Notes: generated by a model from the sequence alone, not told the origin. A stretch of DNA of 64,000 bases from Cololabis saira (GCF_033807715.1 NC_084599.1:4426125-4490124), one strand, 5' to 3'. Positions 23,719 through 35,219 are shown, numbered from the stretch's first letter. Program-made: numbers and translations.

Positions 23719-24473
23719 CAGTACTAGAGTTGTAAAAAACAATCAGGGGGGATGGTGGATTTTATCATATGGGAACAGATAATTTGTGCTGATTACAAAT
23801 AATATAATATATTACAAAATAATAGCAGTGACCAAAACACCTGCAGAAATACTGCAGGAATGACATAGCAGCAGTTAAATGCAGCCTTCTGTAAGCTTTA
23901 AATATCCACTGGGCTTACATCAAATACATCAAAACACAACCATAAAAAACATTTTTCTGAACTTATCAATATGACTCTGTCCTTCACAGTAAATCACTGC
24001 AAAAACTCAAAATCCTAACAAGAATATTTGTCTTATTTCTAGTTAAAATGTCTCATTTTAGTGAAAAGAAATCTCATTAAAACAAGACTCATCACTGGAA
24101 AAAACAACAATTTTCACTTGTTTCAAGTAGATTTTCACTTGAAATAAGTAGAAAAATCTGCCAGTGGAACAAGATTTTTTTTGCTTGTAATAAGAAGATA
24201 AATCTTGTCCCACTGGCAGATTTTCCTACTTATTTCAAGTGAAAATGTACTTGAAACAGGTGAAAATTGTCAAATAAGTTATTTTTCTGGTGATGACTCT
24301 AAATGTTGAAATAGCAGTAAAACCACATTCATTGATGAAATGACATAAGGGATGGAAAGGGGGGATGGCAGTTTTACAGGGGGGATGATTTGGACTGTTT
24401 TTATTTCAGGGGGGAGGATTTGGACCGTTTTTATTTTAGGGGGGGATGCCATCCCCCCTCAACTACAGTACTG
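23719..24473 (-). mobile_element. Compound hAT-type element, copy 2, with 8-bp target duplication
   Basis: It begins CAGTACTAGAGTTGT and ends CAACTACAGTACTG. Flanking octamers tatgtaaa (23711-23718) and tatgtaga (24474-24481) differ by one base. The orientation is reversed relative to 18540. It contains the same fold-back core (about 23995-24290). The surrounding sequence has an uninterrupted paralogue at 43068-43165, which is an empty site. Confidence 0.8.
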
Positions 24474-24549
24474 TATGTAGATATATCGATATATAGATTT
24501 ATAGTAATTCTTATGTATATAATTGGAGGTAAATATATGAACCAGTGTA

Positions 24550-24660
24550 TATATAGCAGGGGTCTTCAACCTTTTTTAGCCCAGGGACCCCTTGGATGAG
24601 AGAAAAACAGAGCAGGGACCCCCGCTTGGAATTCTTATTTTTTTCCCCTTTTTTTTAATG
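24550..24660 (+). repeat. DNA-element end fragment ('ggggtcttcaacc')
   Basis: 'caggggtcttcaaccttttt' with 'agcccagggaccccttgg' is a terminus I recognise from fish non-autonomous elements. Only one end is visible here. Confidence 0.35.
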
Positions 24661-24772
24661 TGTCTTTAATGTGTTTTAAACCCGGCTTATAATATAATAT
24701 AATAATATCTACCTCATTCTGCTGCACCTCTCACTTTAAAAAAAAAAAGTATATTTGTTATTAAGAGCTATC

Positions 24773-25089
24773 TGTCAGGGTTTGACACTTCCCCCCCAGT
24801 TTGTGACTTTCAGTTTCTGTTTTGCCCCACCTGTGTCCCATCTGCCCTGATTGTGTCTGCACCTGTGTCTCGTCATGTCTCGTTATACCCTGTGTATATC
24901 TGGTCTTGTCATTCCTTTGTTCCCTGTCGGTCCGTACTGTTTCCTACCTCCATGTCTCCTTGTAGTTTTTGTCCTGATCCTGGTTTTTGTTGATCCTGCT
25001 CTGCCTTGTTTTTGAAAATAAACCCTTTTTGTTGCAACTCCTGGCTCCTGCTCTCCTGCACTTGGGTCCTAGCAAACCAAACCATGACA
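24773..25089 (+). mobile_element. Long terminal repeat of a non-autonomous LTR element
   Basis: The 317-bp segment begins TGTCAGGG and ends CCATGACA, so it has the TG...CA ends and a short TGTCA/TGACA inversion usual for LTRs. It contains a CT/TG-rich body and an aaaataaaccc poly(A)-signal-like motif near 25014. I see no second LTR downstream. No canonical TGG-starting primer site directly follows. Retrotransposon family is unassigned. Confidence 0.55.
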
Positions 25090-26640
25090 GAACGGTCCGA
25101 CCAGGTGGACCCAGCGGGAGACTACCTCACCCTGTTGCACCTCTGCCGTGAAGCGGCTAAAAACATGCGCTGGGCCGAGGAGGAGTATTGGGACCCCTTT
25201 TGGGGAACACGCCTGGCTCTGGGTGGGCCCAGGAGCCTGCAGAGGCAACGGCGACGGCGACGGCGTCAGCGCCAGCCCCAGCTTGTTACGGCTCCAGCTC
25301 CTGCTCCTGTCCCTGTTCCTGTGGTGGTCCTGGACGCACCTGTCCCTGTTCCTGTGGTGGTCCTGGACGCACCTCCACATGTTCCAGTGGTGGTCCCGGA
25401 CGCACCTCCACATGTTCCAGTGGTGGTCCCGGACGCACCTCCCCATGTTCCGGTGGGGGTCCCGGACACACCTCCCCATGTTCCTGTAGTGGTCCCGGAC
25501 GCACCTCCCCATGTTCCTGTGGTGGTCCCGGATGCACCTCCCCATGTTCCTGTGGTGGTCCCGGACGCACCTCCCCATGTTACTGTGGTGGTCCCGGACG
25601 CACCTCCCCATGTTCCTGTGGTGGTCCCGGACGCACCTCCCCATGTTCCTGTGGTGGTCCCGGACGCACCTCCCCATGTTCCTGTGGTGGTCCCGGACGC
25701 ACCTCCCCATGTTCCTGTGGTGGTCCCGGAAGCACCTCCCCATGTTCCTGTGGTGGTCCCGGACGCACCTCCCCATAGTCCTGTGGTGGTCCCGGACGCA
25801 CCTCCCCATGTTCCTGTGGTGGTCCCGGATGCACCTCCCCATGTTCCTGTGGTGGTCCCGGACGCACCTCCCCATGTTCCTGTGGTGGTCCCGGACGCGC
25901 CTCCCCATGTTCCTGTGGTGGTCCCGGACGCGCCTCCCCATGTTCCTGTGGTGGTCCCGGACGCACCTCCCCATGTTCCTGTGGTGGTCCCGGATGCACC
26001 TCCCCATGTTCCTGTGGTGGTCCCGGATGCACCTCCCCATGTTCCTGTGGTGGTCCCGGATGCACCTCCCCATGTTCCTGTGGTGGTCCCGGACGCACCT
26101 CCCCATTCTCCTGTGGTGGTCCCGGACGCACCTCCCCATGCTCCGGTGATGGTCCCGGACCCCCCTCAGCCGGCTCCAAGGACCCGTTTCCCCCCCCAGC
26201 CGGCTCCGAGGACCCGTTTCCCCCCCCAGCCGGCTCCGGGGACCCGTGTCCCCCCCCAGCCCGCCCTGGATGTGGACTTTGGGGACATCTGGAATCTGTC
26301 CCTTGAGGGGGGGCCGGCGCCCCTTGAGGGGTGGCCAGCGCCACGGACCCGGGCTCCCCCGCAGCCAGCGCCACGGACCCGGGCTCCCCCGCAGCCAGCG
26401 CCACGGACCCGGGTCCCAGAGCCACGCCAAGTCCCCGAGCCCAGCCAAGAATCCCCGTCACGCCCCCCGCCAAGACCCACGCCAAGACCCAGGCCTAGGC
26501 CTCGGGGACGCCCCCCCGAGCTCTCTCGCCGGCCTGCCCGGCTTCGAGGACGGCCCCTGGAACGCTCTCGCTGGTCTGCTCGGTCCCGAGGGCGGCCCCC
26601 AGAGCTTTGGCCGTGTGTGTGTTTATGTTTATGTTTATTA
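25084..26640 (+). CDS. Proline-rich repeat ORF downstream of an LTR (element-derived)
   Basis: The frame is open 25006-26712; the first ATG outside the LTR body is 25084, overlapping the LTR end. The N-terminal 60 residues (MTERSDQVDPAGDYL, then EEEYWDPFWGTRLALGG) are followed by Arg/Gln-rich sequence and about 24 copies of the 11-residue unit VPVVVPDAPPH. Pro/Arg-rich motifs PQPAPRTR and RGRPPELSRRPARLRGRP complete it. It has no capsid, protease or RT domain. The tail after 26616 is read-through into an L1-type fragment. I judge it a transposon-borne or low-complexity ORF, not a host gene. Confidence 0.45.
25372..26163. repeat. 33-bp minisatellite inside the proline-rich ORF, about 24 copies
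   Basis: The unit is gttcctgtggtggtcccgga with cgcacctccccat. Variants replace GCG/GCA Ala codons, and two units carry Ser instead of Val. Because 33 is divisible by 3 and the unit lacks stops, other frames on both strands are also open (a 459-codon and a 301-codon antisense ORF). Confidence 0.95.
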
Positions 26641-27500
26641 AGGATCGCCATTAGCCGACGCACAAACGCCAGGCTAGTCTTCCTGGGGTCCTATTTAAAA
26701 AGTACAATATAAACAATACAAAATAACATACAATTCCAGTTACAAAACATACACAGATCCAATTGCAATTAAAAAAATATCTTGAATTGGATTCGTTTTC
26801 TTTTTAACGAACAAAACCCACCCACCCACAATACTCATATACTGCTGTAAAGGGGGGAAAAAAACAACAAATTAACTAAACAAAATAATAGTAATAATTA
26901 AAAATGATAATGACAGATATTGGGGACACATTCAAGTACATGTCAATATTTAGGCAAGACCAAAAATATATCCCAAGGCTCCATAGGCTTATGATGGAAG
27001 GGTCATTTTTAAAGTACACAATCAAAGGGTCCCACATCTTATCAAATTTTCTTGTTGAGCCTCTAGTAAAGTATTACATTTTTTCTAATTTCAAGAAAAA
27101 CATTAATTCAGTGAGCCAAACAGACACTTTGGGTGGTTCAGGAGATTTCCAATGTAAAACTATATTTCTACGGGCTATCAAGGATGCAAAGGCTAAAACG
27201 TTCATCTTGTCAGTGGGTAGTAGTACAGTATGTGCTCATTAACCAACACTCCAAAGATGGCCATATCTACAGATGGTTTGACTTTGGTGTTAAATGCATC
27301 ATTTAGTGTTTTACAGATAGAAGACCAAAATTAATTTAACTTAGGGCAACTCCAGAACATATGGGTCATATTTGCTGGCACAGAACCGCAGCGCTCACAC
27401 CTGTCATCAATGTCCTCATAGATTATTGAGAGTTTAGATTTAGTGTACCAGAAGGAAATTATAACTGCAAAATTTCTTTTATCCTCATTTTCTTTTTAAT
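26630..27500 (-). pseudogene. L1/Tx1-type LINE ORF2 C-terminus, broken
   Basis: On the minus strand 27480-27230 reads RNFAVIISFWYTKSKLS, then CERCGSVPANMTHMFWSC, a CX2CX8HX4C knuckle. The frame continues to DMAIFGVL, ASLIARRNIVLHWKSPEPP, WLTELMFFLKLEKM and RGSTRKFDKMWDPL, the order found at the end of L1-type ORF2. Stops interrupt it. The 3' end is near 26630, where 'tttattaaggatcgccatta' resembles a LINE 3' terminus inserted into the proline-rich ORF. Confidence 0.65.
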
Positions 27501-27716
27501 TTAAGCTACATTTATTTATTTTATTTGTCATTATATTGTCATATTTATGGTGTTTAGAAAATGTATCCCCTCCTTGAACCGCCACCTTACTGTGGTGGAG
27601 GGGTTTGTGTGCCAGAGTGATCCTAGGAGCTATGTTGTCGGGGGCATTACGCCCCTGGTAGGGTCTCCCATGGCAAACAGGTCCTAGGTGACGGGCCAGA
27701 CTAACACAAGCTAATC

Positions 27717-28808
27717 ATGAAGAGGAAGAAACCAAGGACTGTTACGTCGCCCGGATCGGCGTCACCGGGGCCCGCCCTGGAGCCAGGCCTCGGTTTGGAG
27801 CTCGTTGGCCAGCGCCTGGTGGCCGGATCTTTGCTCAGGGGACCCGGCCGGGCTCAGCCTGAAACGGCGACGTGGGCCCGCCTTCCCGTAGGCCCACCAC
27901 CCGCAGGAAGGTCCATGAGAGGCTGGTGCAATGTGGACTGGGTAAAGGTCGTGGCGGGGCCTCGACGACCCAATCCCTGGACCAAAACCCTTGCAGTGGG
28001 GACATGGAATGTCACCTCGCTGGGGGGGAAGGAGCTGGAGCTTGTGCGTGAGGTTGAGAGATACCAGCTAGAGATAGTCGGGCTCACCTCCACACATAGC
28101 TTGGGCTCTGGAACCCAGCTCCTTGAAGGGGGCTGGACCCTCCACTACTCTGGAGTTGCCCAGGGTGAGAGGCGGCGGGCTGGTGTGGGCTTGTTTATAG
28201 CCCCCCAGCTCAGCCGCCATGTGTTGGAGTTCACCCCGGTGAACGAGAGGGTCGCTTCCCTGCGCCTTCGGGTCGGGAAAAGGTCTCTCACTGTTGTTTG
28301 TGCCTACAGGCCAAACAGCAGTGGGGAGTACCCGGCCTTCTTGGAGCCCCTGAGAGGAGTACTGGATAGTGCTCCAACTGGGGACTCCATTGTTCTACTG
28401 GGGGACTTCAACGCTCACGTGGGCAATGACAGTGATACCTGGAGAGGCGTGATTGGGAGGAACGGCCTCCCCGATCTGAACCCGAGCGGTGTTTTGTTGT
28501 TGGACTTCTGTGCTAGTCACAGTTTGTCCATAACGAACACCATGTTCAAGCATAAGGGTGTCCATCAGTGCACGTGGCACCAGGACACCCTAGGCCGGAC
28601 GTCAATGATCGACTTTGTTGTCGTTTCATCTGACCTTCGGCCGCATGTCTTGGACACTCGGGTGAAGAGAGGGGCTGAGCTGTCAACTGATCACCACCTG
28701 GTGGTGAGTTGGATGCGCTGGCGGAGGAGGAGGTTGGACAGACCGGCCAGACCCAAGCGGATTGTGAGGGTCTGTTGGGAACGGTATGATAATGAGGCTC
28801 TGCGCTGA
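27717..28808 (+). pseudogene. LINE ORF: APE-type endonuclease domain, 3'-truncated
   Basis: The 363-codon ORF carries an apurinic-endonuclease-like domain: WNV at 97-99, GDFNAHVG from 229, MIDFVVVS from 297 and the terminal STDHHLVV from 323. The motif after strand two reads GLTSTH, without the usual catalytic Glu, which as far as I recall is common in this fish family. Upstream 27560-27716 looks like the element's 5' UTR ('ccgccaccttactgtggtgg'). The RT domain is absent because sequence changes after 28808. The family seems to be the one whose RT is at 43740-45393. It is a dead fragment. Confidence 0.7.
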
Positions 28809-28885
28809 TTGGCTGTTTGAATGACGTGTAGCAGGGGAGGAGACAAAGCGTTGCTCCGGGGAGAAGAGCAGCGGTTAAATTAGCT

Positions 28886-28954
28886 GCGTTAAATCAACGC
28901 GTACCCTACGCCGTAGGCTCTGCGTTGGTGTAACGCGGAACCATAAATCAGCCT
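28886..28954. mobile_element. PIF/Harbinger-type MITE, half copy
   Basis: 'accctacgccgtaggctctg', 'cgttggtgtaacgcgg' and 'aaccataaatcagcct' are followed by TTA. The left arm is truncated. Confidence 0.55.
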
Positions 28955-29079
28955 TTAGTCACCTCGTCTTCACACTAATTCACACAGGAAGATTGAATTT
29001 AATTCTAAACAGTTACACCACCGTTATTTACCCCAATTCCTCATCATTTCACTTCTTATGTTACAAGACAAATGAATCA

Positions 29080-29874
29080 TGTAATTGTAAAGAAATCACA
29101 ACACTGAATTTTCACAAATGGCAACTTTATTGTTAAAATATATAAATAAAATTTATGCACTATTGCTGGCTCAAGGAAGGACCGCGCGTCTTCTGAATGT
29201 GAACAGCTCCAGGTGCTTGAAAGATCTGAAACCACAGAAGAAAAATGTATTACGGTACTGATAGAGCCCCGAGCCCAGGGAGCCGGTTCCCCCGGAGCCG
29301 GCGGGTTCGGATCTCCGGGTTCGGAGCTCCGAGCCCGGGGCTCCTCGACGGTCCGGTCCGTGAGCAGCCCCCGTAGCTCCATATGCGGCGCCGGGGCTCT
29401 GGAGCTAAGCTAAATACTTAGCCCATGCAAAGATCATACAAATATAAATAACATTAAAAAAAAGAACTTACCGTTGACTCGTGTGCAGTTGCCGGGTCCG
29501 TGCTGTGGGATCTGATCCTTTTATGAGGGTAAATGTCGATGCAAAACCTCATTTCTACTCTCCCTCGCTGTGGAAACAGCCACCTCTGCTGAACAATGGA
29601 GGAGCTCGAGCCGACGGACAGAGCTGGTTGTGGGCGTGGTTTCAGCAGCGGGGGCCGACCTATGGAAATGAGCGCCTATGGTGACGTCACCCTAGGCGCA
29701 GATTCAGAATGGCTCAAAAAAAGGTCACGTGACACTGGGGGACTCTGTCCGGCGGGGGTCAGAGAGCTTGCAGAAATTCATGGTATTTTGTCTCCCCTGT
29801 GCTGGCAGGGTGAGGGGTGACAACTTTATATATGTTAAAACAAGAAAAAACATGTTTTTCATAATAGGTCCCCT
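29080..29874 (-). mobile_element. TTAA-type DNA transposon remnant with exon-like segments
   Basis: The right end 'cataataggtccccttta' abuts TTAA (29875-29878); the left end is not identified. On the minus strand there is a donor-like ACG|GTAAGT near 29470 and an acceptor-like ggtttcag near 29230, then a short terminal frame and an AATAAA near 29125. This layout fits the spliced last exons of a Kolobok/piggyBac-like transposase, but no catalytic motif is recognisable. GC-rich Arg/Gly/Pro frames 29213-29413 are not convincing. Confidence 0.35.
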
Positions 29875-29879
29875 TTAAT

Positions 29880-30675
29880 TCTGAATTATTTAATTCTGAA
29901 TAATTAATTCCGAATTAAAAAACATCATGTAACCGTGTTTAATGTAGAAGCAGATTAAAAGCACCTAATCATTTGTATTTAGAGGAGTAAAGAGCTACCC
30001 ATCAGCCACCAGTAATGTAATGATATAAAAGGTGACAGTGTGACGGAGCAGCCTCTGTCAGTGTAGTTTATGCTGTTCAACAGTACACATTCATTGTATT
30101 CAAGAGTAACAGTATACATGTATGGTGTATATGCTGTAGTGTATGCCGTGACATTAGAGTCTCAGTCCCACAGAAGGTGCATATTCTGCTGTGACATCTG
30201 AGTCTAAGATGCCCGTGTTTATCTATGCAGATGCTGTACGTGGGAAGCTGTCCTGATTGCCCGGCTAAAGAGCTGATTGTATTATAGGGAGCATCTCGGG
30301 TGGACTGACACAGTGATCTGATTGGGGGATTACTTGGCCAGCGGGAGGGGTTGATTCCAGCACCTCTCTGGTTTGGTTGTGCTGAGCTTTTGTTGTTGGA
30401 GTTGTTTCCACCTCGTGTTTTCCAGGCCTGGGACACAGCAAGCCTTTAGTCTTTCATCTTCATGTCTGCCTCCTGTCCAGTCTCTCATTTTAGAGGGTTT
30501 CTGACTGACAAACAGCCGATATACGACCCCACTGGGTCACAGCCAGCAATTATCAGTTCAATGCTGTTCCATCAATTCCTAAATGCACTGACATGCACGG
30601 TGTTCTGTGTGTTTGCTTCGGTGTTCATGTTTTCAGCCCAGAGTGGCCACAGCTTCCAGAGCTGAATGCACTTTG
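29880..30675. other. No recognisable feature
   Basis: AT-rich 5' part, then unique-looking sequence with ORF 30077-30436 (minus, 119 codons) that has no domain. No splice or promoter evidence. Confidence 0.4.
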
Positions 30676-30679
30676 CAGA

Positions 30680-31110
30680 ATCAGAATCAGAATCAGAATC
30701 AGAAAAGGGTTTATTGCCAAGTTTGTTAACACACACAAGGAATTTGTTGTGGTGATTGGTGCAATACAATACAAATATAAAAGTATAAAAGCAAATATAT
30801 AAGAGATCAAATAAAATGTATAACAGAAATGTACAATATGAGGTTTTTAAAGTGCCGTATATGAGTCTGTACAAAAGTTACAGGATTGGAATCTTTACGT
30901 TAATGTAACGTAGAGTGGGATGGGGGGGGCAGTCCGTGGTAGACGGGGGAGAGGGGGGACCGGGGCATTGTTGACGAGGACAGCTGCAGACGGGAAAAAA
31001 CTGTTTTTGTGGCGTGAGGTTTTGGTCCTGATGGAGCGCAGCTCCTGCCAGAGGGAAGAGTCTGGAACAGTTTGTGTCCGGGGTGGGAGGGGTCTGCAAA
31101 GTGGACTGAT
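30680..31110 (-). mobile_element. LINE 3' end (minus) with (TTCTGA)n tail
   Basis: The (TCAGAA)n tail at 30680-30702 leads into 'gggtttattgccaagtttgt' and 'acacacacaaggaatttgtt', then GC-rich 3' UTR ('gtcctgatggagcgcagctc'). The tail plus the first 100 bp recur at 40718-40830. Confidence 0.6.
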
Positions 31111-31263
31111 AAGATTGTCTTTATTACAAATGTGAAAGAAAACTGTTTAACACACTTGTTTTATGCGTAAATTAAAAAAAGTACTGGACATTTGTAAATC
31201 CAAGTTTCCTGACAGTCGTACCAGATGCAAATGGATGAGTGCTGAAGTCCAAAGACAAAAACC

Positions 31264-31990
31264 AATTCAATTCAATTCAATTTTATTTGTATAGCATCTA
31301 ATACAACAAAAGTTTTCTCTAGACACTTTCCAGAGACCCAGAACATGAACATAAACCCCCGAGCAATTATTACATAAACAATGGCAGGTAAAAAACTCCC
31401 CTAGTGGGAGAAAAGCCTTAAGCCAAACAGTGATGAGGAAAAACCTCAGTGTCATCTGAGTTTAGTAGGAAAGTAGTTGTCATCTGGGTCTCTTTGCTAC
31501 TGAGACATGTTTATAATCCAGCTGACGTAGCAGCCTCATCTGGGCTCATGGATACATTGCTGAATATCATCTGCATTGCAACAATAGTTTATGTCATCCC
31601 AACTAATAATATACAGAGTGGAAAGTAACGGTCCAAGTACAGAGCCCTGTGGAACACCGTGACCTACTTTGGTGTATGAGGACAGTCTTCGAAGGTCTTT
31701 ACGTCTGGACGAGGATGAAGATCCTCATTCACATAAACTAAATGACAGAGTTTATTTATGAGATTAAAAAAATTAAACTAATAAAGTTCCTTTAACACCA
31801 ATAACATGTTCAAGCCTTTGTGAAAGAACCTTGTGATCAGCTGAATCAAACGCATCACTGAGCGCTAACAGGAAGAGTATACAGTAAATACAAGTCAGAG
31901 AGGGTGGGTACGGTCCTACGAAGGTGTTTCTGTGCTGTGACGTGATCTAGATCCTGACTGAACCTGCAGAACTAGAACCGAGGATTTCTG
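31264..31990 (-). pseudogene. L2-type LINE, 3' UTR plus decayed reverse transcriptase (minus)
   Basis: The 3' end (TTGAA)n lies at 31264 and the UTR continues to about 31450. Farther in, the minus strand at about 31665-31540 reads HGVPQGSVLGPLL, then CNADDIQQ, the RT active-site region with N in place of Y/F before ADD. Near 31930-31970 it reads QSGSRSRHSTET, the conserved block upstream. Frameshifts and a missing middle show it is inactive. Confidence 0.65.
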
Positions 31991-32477
31991 TGCTAATAGC
32001 TTAGTCACTTCTGCTGCAAATCTGAAATGAGAGAAACACAGGATAACACACAACGGGCACACCGGCCTTTGGAATCTGCAAGAGAGAAACAAACGAACAG
32101 AAACGGGAACAGGCAGAGACACAAACAGCAACCATTTCAGGTCCCTGAGACTGAATCAAAGCTAGGCTACTGAGATTATCTGTCCCCCAAAACTGTGGAG
32201 TGAGCATGTAGGTGAGTGAGCAGGTGTGTATGTCTGTGTAATTGTGTGTGTGTAAAGTCAAAACGAGGATCTACCTGAACTGTAACTATAGTGGAGGAGG
32301 GAGGGAACAACCCCGCCACCCGAGAGACCAGAAGCCCACAAGGAACAAACCCAAACCCAGACCACCAGCAGCCCCACGTAGGACCAGAAGAGGGACAGGA
32401 GGAAACGGGAGGAGCAGCCAGGAAACCCACGGTGATGGACCGGACCCCAAACCTAGGTTTAGACAACGGACACCCAT
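31991..32477. other. Unassigned; Pro/Arg-rich frames without domain
   Basis: Antisense ORFs of 86, 63 and 161 codons overlap here. The 32280-32470 part is A/G/C-biased ('cccaaacccagaccaccagc'), giving biased reading in several frames. No gene is supported. Confidence 0.35.
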
Positions 32478-32650
32478 TCATCCATCCATCCATCCATCCA
32501 TCCATCCATCCATTTTCTATACCCACCTTATCCTTTGCAGGGTCACGAGGGTCCACCGGAGCCCACCCCAGCCACCTACAGCTAGAGGCAGGGGTGCACC
32601 CCGGGGGCCACGAGTCCATCGCAGGACACCCACCCACACTTACTAACAAA
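32478..32650 (+). repeat. (CATC)n plus partial teleost retroposon
   Basis: Eight CATC units are followed by 'ttttctatacccaccttatc' and 'gagtccatcgcaggacac', the head of the repeat seen in full at 15095 and 37813. The tail is absent. Confidence 0.6.
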
Positions 32651-32752
32651 GACATGGACAATCATTCTCTCACCACTCCCATCTCCCCCTGGAGGCCCGG
32701 CACAGCACAGCAGCCCCCTGGTCCCTTTGCAGAAAAACATCCCCAAACCATT

Positions 32753-33335
32753 CAATTCAATTCAATTCAATTTTATTTATATAGCGTCTAATACAACAGA
32801 GTTGTCTCTAGACGCTTTCCAGAGACCCATACCCAGAACATGACCCCCGAGCAGTTATTACATAAACAATGGCAGGTAAAAACTCCCCTAGTGGGAGAAA
32901 AACCTTAAGCCAAACAGTGGCAAGGAAAAACTCCCCTTTAGGAGGGAAGAAACCTTGAGCAGGACCAGGCTCATCAGGGGGGACCCTTCTGCCGAGGGCC
33001 AGACTGGTGGGTCAGGGACGGCAACAGCACAGCAGGCAGGTGGAAGCAGCAACGGGATGACCAGGGGTGGGGACCGCAGGCCAGCACGCAGCTCCCGAAG
33101 CTCCGGCCCAATCAGCAAGTCCCAGGTTGGGGTGCAGGGTCAGGGAAAGACTTGTGCTCCGTAATGCAAGCTACAAGCCACCCACGACCACCTGCAGAGA
33201 GAGAAAAGGGAGGAGAAGGGGGGCCAGCAATGGGATGACCAGGGGTGGGGACCGCAGGCCAGCACGCAGCTCCCGAAGCTCCGGCCCAATCAGCAAGTCC
33301 CAGGTTGGGGTGCAGGGTCAGGGAAAGACTTGATG
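32753..33335 (-). mobile_element. LINE 3' end (minus) with internal tandem duplication
   Basis: (TTCAA)n then 'ttttatttatatagcgtcta' and 'aaaaaccttaagccaaacag' are the complement of the plus-strand family. A segment of about 100 bp ('ccgaagctccggcccaatca') occurs twice, at 33050-33150 and 33230-33330. The far end abuts a Tc1-like element at about 33330. Confidence 0.65.
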
Positions 33336-33975
33336 TTTCCACCCCCGTGCTTCACAGTAGGTTTGGTGTTCTTTGGATGCAACTCAGCTTTCTTTCTCCT
33401 CCAAACACGACAAGTTGTGTTTCTACCAAAAAGTTCTATTTTGGTTTCATCTGACCATATAACATTCTCCCAATCCTCTTCTGCATCATCCAAATGCTCT
33501 CTATCAAACTTCAGACGGGCCTGGACACGTCTGGCCCTGCAGGATCTGAGTCCCTGATCGTAGTGTGTTACTGATGGTTCCTTTGTTACTCTGGTCCCAG
33601 CTCTCTGCAGGATCTGAGTCCCTGATCGTAGTGAGTTACTGATGGTTCCTTTGTTACTCTGGTCCCAGCTCTCTGCAGGTCATTCACTAGGTCCCCGTGT
33701 GGTTCTGGGATCTTTACTCACCGTTCTCGTGATCATTTTTACCCCCTGGGGTGAGATCTTGGAGCCCCAGATGGAGGGAGATTATCAGTGACTTGTATGT
33801 CTTCCATTTTCTAATAATTGCTCCCACAGTTCATTTCTTTACCAAGCTGTTACCTATTACAGATTCAATCTTCCCAGCCTGGTGCAGGTCTACAGTTTAG
33901 TTTCTCACGTCCTTTGACAGCTCTTTGGTCTTGTCCATAGTGGAGTTTGGAGTGTGACTGTTTGAGGTTGTGGAC

Positions 33976-34310
33976 AGGTGTCTTTTATACTGATAACCAG
34001 TTAAAATAGTTGTCTTTTATACTGATAGCCAGTTAAAACAGGTGTCTTTTATACTGATAACCAGTTAAAACAGGTGTCTTTTATACTGATAACCAGTTAA
34101 AACGGGTGTCTTTTATACTGATAACCAGTTAAAACAGGTGTCTTTTATACTGATAACCAGTTAAAACAGGTGTCTTTTATACTGATAACCAGTTAAAACA
34201 GGTGTCTTTTATACTGATAACCAGTTAAAACAGGTGTCTTTTATACTGATAACCAGTTAAAACAGGTGTCTTTTATACTGGTAACCAGTTAAAACAGGTG
34301 CCATTAATAC
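33976..34310. repeat. 32-bp minisatellite, about 10 copies, inside the Tc1-like element
   Basis: The unit 'ggtgtcttttatactgataa' plus 'ccagttaaaaca' expands what is normally a single tract in the untranslated part of the element (family knowledge). Confidence 0.9.
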
Positions 34311-34393
34311 AGGTAACGAGTGGAGGACAGAGGAACCTCTTAAAGAAGAAGTTACAGCTCTGTGAAAACCAGAAATCTTGCTTGTTTGCTTGT

Positions 34394-34722
34394 TTGGGGC
34401 GGCAGTAGCTCAGGTGGTAGAGTGGGTCGTCCAATGATCAGAAGGTCACCGGTTCAAATCCTGCTCCGTCCCAATTTGCTGTCGTAGTGTAGACACCTTG
34501 CCCCGTGTGAATGTGTATGAATGTTGGTGGTGGTTGGAGGGGCCGTTTGGCGCGATATGGCAGCCACGCTTCCGTCAGTCTGCCCCAGGGCAGCTGTGGC
34601 TACAAACGTAGCTACCACCACTGGTGAGAATGTGTATGAATGAATAATGATCTCTGTAAAGCTCTGGGTGCCTTTAAGGGCGTTATATAAAACCAAGTCA
34701 TTATTATTATTGTTTGTAGGTG
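34394..34722 (+). mobile_element. tRNA-headed SINE inserted in the Tc1-like element
   Basis: The head 'ggggcggcagtagctcaggt' contains an RNA polymerase III A box (TAGCTCAGGTGGTAGAG), and GGTTCAAATCC is the B box about 45 bp later. The tail 'gctctgggtgcctttaaggg' with 'gcgttatataaaaccaag' leads to an ATT-repeat end, as in SINEs mobilised by L2-type LINEs. TTGTTTG occurs on both sides, a likely 7-bp target duplication. It is not a functional tRNA gene. Confidence 0.75.
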
Positions 34723-34874
34723 ACCAAATACTTATTTTACCCAGGAATTTACCAATTAATTCAGTAAAAATCCTACAATGTGATTTCCTGGATTCTTTCC
34801 CCCCCGTTGAAGTGTAGCTATGATGAAAATGACAGGCCTCTCATCTTTTTAAGTGCAAGAACTTGCACAAGTGG

Positions 34875-35061
<187 letters not shown>

Positions 35062-35062
<1 letters not shown>

Positions 35063-35155
35063 ACACCCACTCATCCTTCTGAAGGTCACGTGAGGCTGCA
35101 GCTCCCCTGGCCATCAGTGGACACCCTGCAAGGTTATCAGTCCATCACAGGGTCA

Positions 35156-35219
<64 letters not shown>

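Larger units (their letters stand above)
33330..34870 (-). mobile_element. Tc1-like transposon, partial, minus strand
   Basis: The 33290-33493 frame reads DDAEEDWENVIWSDETKIEL followed by FGRNTTCRVWRR, the DDE core of Tc1 transposases (Asp in WSDETK). It ends with KPTVKHGGGNI, where the LINE tail cuts it. Upstream coding sequence in pieces reaches about 33960. The terminal region reaches about 34870 ('gcaagaacttgcacaagtgg'), where a microsatellite takes over. Inside are a 67-bp direct duplication (33535-33665), a 32-bp array and a SINE. Confidence 0.7.

Noticed and set aside
25069..26448. 459-codon antisense ORF over the 33-bp array
   Set aside because: Follows from the unit being stop-free and a multiple of 3; no independent N- or C-terminal domain.
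34394..34470. tRNA gene
   Set aside because: A and B boxes are present but the cloverleaf is not intact and it continues into a SINE body with an ATT tail.
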